Shown here one piece after another: positions 61,954-64,000 of a stretch of 64,000 nt of DNA. Under the pieces are notes generated by a model that was not told where the DNA came from, did not search any database, and worked only from the letters and a program-made list of their open reading frames with translations. Position 1 is the first letter of the stretch. Every line of letters starts with the position of its first letter. The translations under genes were made by a program, and so were the position numbers. Source of the DNA: Fodinibius salsisoli (lineage in GTDB: Bacteria > Bacteroidota > Rhodothermia > Balneolales > Balneolaceae); assembly GCF_026229185.1 (NCBI RefSeq), contig NZ_JAGGJA010000004.1:307852-371851 (forward strand). The letters run 5' to 3'.

Positions 61954-64000
61954 ATGAGCTCGTATAAGCCAGAACAAATTGAATCTAAGTGGCAGCAGTA
62001 TTGGCAGTCTAATAAAACGTTTAAGACGCCAGAAAACCACGATAAGCCCAAGTATTATGTGTTGGATATGTTTCCCTATCCAAGTGGTTCCGGGCTACAC
62101 GTAGGTCACCCCGAAGGTTATACGGCTACTGATATTCTGGCTCGATACAAGCGGATGAATGGGTTTAATGTATTGCATCCGATTGGCTGGGATGCTTTTG
62201 GGCTCCCTGCAGAACAATATGCGGTTAAAACGGGTACGCATCCACGGGATACCACCGAGAAAAATATCAACCGGTTTCGGGAGCAGCTGCAGTCGCTTGG
62301 TTTTAGCTACGACTGGGATCGCGAGGTCAATACCACCGACCCGGACTACTATAAATGGACCCAGTGGATTTTTCTGAAGTTGTATGAAAAAGGTCTGGCT
62401 TATGAGGACGATGTACCGGTAAACTGGTGCCCGAAGTTGGGTACGGTCTTGGCAAACGAAGAAGTGATCGATGGAAAAAGTGAGGTGGGCGGCTTTCCGG
62501 TGGTGAAGAAGCCGATGCGGCAGTGGGTGTTAAAAATAACAGAATACGCCGAACGCCTGTTAGAAGGGCTGGATGACCTTGATTGGCCACAGTCGACCAA
62601 ACAGATGCAGCGCAACTGGATTGGTAAATCTATTGGTGCTGATATTGATTTTGAAATTGCTGATCATGGCGAGGAAATAAAGGTATTTACCACCCGGCCC
62701 GATACGATTTTCGGTGCTACCTATATGGTTTTGGCGCCCGAACATGATTTGATTGATACAATTACGACCGAAGAGCAGCTGGCAGCCGTTGAGGATTATC
62801 AGGAACAAGCCGCTCGGAAAACGGATTTGGAACGTACCGAACTTAGCAAAGAAAAGACGGGCGTATTTACCGGCGCTTATGCGATCAATCCAGCGAATGG
62901 TAAAAAAGTTCCTATTTGGGTGGCCGATTATGTGTTGGCTACCTACGGCACAGGGGCGATTATGGCAGTTCCGGGGCAGGATGAACGCGACTGGGAGTTT
63001 GCCAAAAAATTTGATCTGCCAATCGTCCGAACGGTCCAGCCTCCCGAAGATTTTGAAGGCAAGGCCTACACCGAAGAAGGAAAGGTCATCAATAGTGATT
63101 TCTTAAATGGAGCCACTACGGAAGAAGCCAAAAAACAGATTATTAATTGGTTAGAAGAACAGGGGGCGGGCAAAGAGGCCGTCAACTATAAGTTGCGCGA
63201 CTGGTTGTTCTCTCGTCAGCGGTATTGGGGCGAACCCTTCCCGATTATCCATGTTGATGGTGAGCCTAAACCATTGGATGAAGACGGCTTGCCGGTGACT
63301 CTTCCTGAAGTAGAAGATTTTGAACCTACCCCCGATGGAAATCCACCATTAGCTCGTGCCGAAGATTGGGTGAATACCACTGATCCTGAAACGGGTAAAC
63401 CTGCTATTCGGGAGACCAATACGATGCCGCAGTGGGCCGGTTCATGCTGGTATTACTTGCGGTATTGCAGTCCTGATTTTAAAGAAGCACCGGTAGATTT
63501 AGCTGAAGAAAATTATTGGATGCCGGTCGATCTCTATGTTGGTGGAGCCGAACACAGCGTGCTTCATTTGTTATACGCCCGATTCTGGCATAAGGTGCTG
63601 TATGACTGTGGCATTGTTTCTACCAAAGAACCTTTCCAGAAGCTGGTTCACCAGGGGATGATTCTTGGTGAGATGGAATACACCGGCTTTAAAAAGGATG
63701 GAGAGTGGGTATCACCGGATTCGGATGAGAAAGACCTGGATGCTGTTAAACTCGTTGAAGATCAGGTTGAAAAGAAAGGCGATTACTTCGTTGTTAAGGG
63801 CACGGATATCAAAGTAGATTCCAAGGCCCACAAGATGTCAAAGTCGCGTGGGAATGTGGTCAATCCGGATGATATTGTGGATCAGTACGGCGCGGATTCA
63901 ATGCGCCTCTATGAAATGTTTATGGGTCCGCTGGAGCAGGTAAAACCGTGGAGCACCAAAGATGTGGATGGGGTATATCGGTTCTTGGGACGCGTTTGGC
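61954..64000 (+). CDS. leuS: Leucyl-tRNA synthetase, 5' part (runs off the window)
   Basis: 682 codons of a class I synthetase are present and the frame is still open at the window edge. [20 protein letters not shown] (about residues 31-50) contains the HIGH-type motif as HVGH. The CP1 editing domain has [14 protein letters not shown] (about 249-262) and [16 protein letters not shown] (about 333-348), including the threonine-rich and aspartate motifs needed for editing. The C-terminal KMSKS loop is at about residue 628-632. It charges tRNA-Leu. Intact as far as visible. Confidence 0.96.
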   Translation, partial: MSSYKPEQIESKWQQYWQSNKTFKTPENHDKPKYYVLDMFPYPSGSGLHVGHPEGYTATDILARYKRMNGFNVLHPIGWDAFGLPAEQYAVKTGTHPRDTTEKNINRFREQLQSLGFSYDWDREVNTTDPDYYKWTQWIFLKLYEKGLAYEDDVPVNWCPKLGTVLANEEVIDGKSEVGGFPVVKKPMRQWVLKITEYAERLLEGLDDLDWPQSTKQMQRNWIGKSIGADIDFEIADHGEEIKVFTTRPDTIFGATYMVLAPEHDLIDTITTEEQLAAVEDYQEQAARKTDLERTELSKEKTGVFTGAYAINPANGKKVPIWVADYVLATYGTGAIMAVPGQDERDWEFAKKFDLPIVRTVQPPEDFEGKAYTEEGKVINSDFLNGATTEEAKKQIINWLEEQGAGKEAVNYKLRDWLFSRQRYWGEPFPIIHVDGEPKPLDEDGLPVTLPEVEDFEPTPDGNPPLARAEDWVNTTDPETGKPAIRETNTMPQWAGSCWYYLRYCSPDFKEAPVDLAEENYWMPVDLYVGGAEHSVLHLLYARFWHKVLYDCGIVSTKEPFQKLVHQGMILGEMEYTGFKKDGEWVSPDSDEKDLDAVKLVEDQVEKKGDYFVVKGTDIKVDSKAHKMSKSRGNVVNPDDIVDQYGADSMRLYEMFMGPLEQVKPWSTKDVDGVYRFLGRVW

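Noticed and set aside
1-64000. CRISPR arrays, tRNA or rRNA genes, insertion sequences and prophage genes
   Set aside because: No regularly spaced repeats, no cloverleaf-like segments and no transposase, integrase or phage structural motifs were seen on either strand.

Overview
The window looks like a chromosomal stretch of a Gram-negative bacterium of the Bacteroidota/Balneolota group (Balneolales-like). This is inferred from the family mix, not from a marker gene: a GldE-type CNNM/CBS protein directly after ssb, bacillithiol synthesis (BshC), a split nuo operon, LuxE/LuxC-type acyl reductase genes, lipoproteins with Gram-negative lipoboxes, outer-membrane beta-barrel proteins and frequent TTG starts. 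No rRNA, tRNA, insertion sequence or CRISPR array was seen.

Positions 1-21,700 hold a surface-polysaccharide/glycoconjugate island, AT-rich in its first part. It starts with the end of a leucine-rich-repeat protein and a small lipoprotein that looks like a thioester-domain adhesin. Then come two sulfotransferases, three family-4-type glycosyltransferases, a NodB-like deacetylase, an ATP-grasp protein, and a set resembling the Campylobacter Pgl pathway for di-N-acetylbacillosamine (PglC, PglD, PglE, PglF). These are followed by a Wzc-type tyrosine autokinase, an SLBB protein, a PglK-like ABC flippase and a UDP-glucuronate-4-epimerase-like enzyme. Four transcription units of this island carry a near-identical -24/-12 (sigma-54-like) element. 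Upstream of each lies a GAGTAA-N3-TTACTC-type palindrome, which together suggest one dedicated enhancer-driven regulon.

Positions 21,900-24,700 hold a LuxR-type regulator with TPR-like repeats and, downstream of it, an alpha/beta-hydrolase-fold protein that has lost both its catalytic Ser and His. The intergenic DNA between them is full of palindromes. Positions 24,900-32,900 carry nuoABCDEFGH on the minus strand, preceded by a Mth938/NDUFAF3-like gene. nuoI-N are not here. Positions 33,000-44,400 are mixed housekeeping: a bifunctional nuclease, bshC, 5-formyl-THF cyclo-ligase, a ThuA-like protein, ssb, a gldE-like gene, murB, a DUF2779 nuclease-like protein and an M48 lipoprotein protease.

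Positions 45,388-56,580 are a compact ten-gene type IV pilus / type II secretion-like machine: a pilin without Glu5, PilC, PilB, three pseudopilin-like proteins, a PilT-like ATPase, a PilM-PilN fusion, a PilO-PilP-like fusion and a secretin. No prepilin peptidase is encoded in it. A sigma-54-like element lies upstream of the pilin, as is common for pilin genes. The rest is purB, a LuxE/LuxC-like pair without luciferase genes (the luxE-like gene carries an in-frame palindromic repeat insertion), a YdjM-like membrane protein, and the 5' two thirds of leuS, which runs off the right edge.
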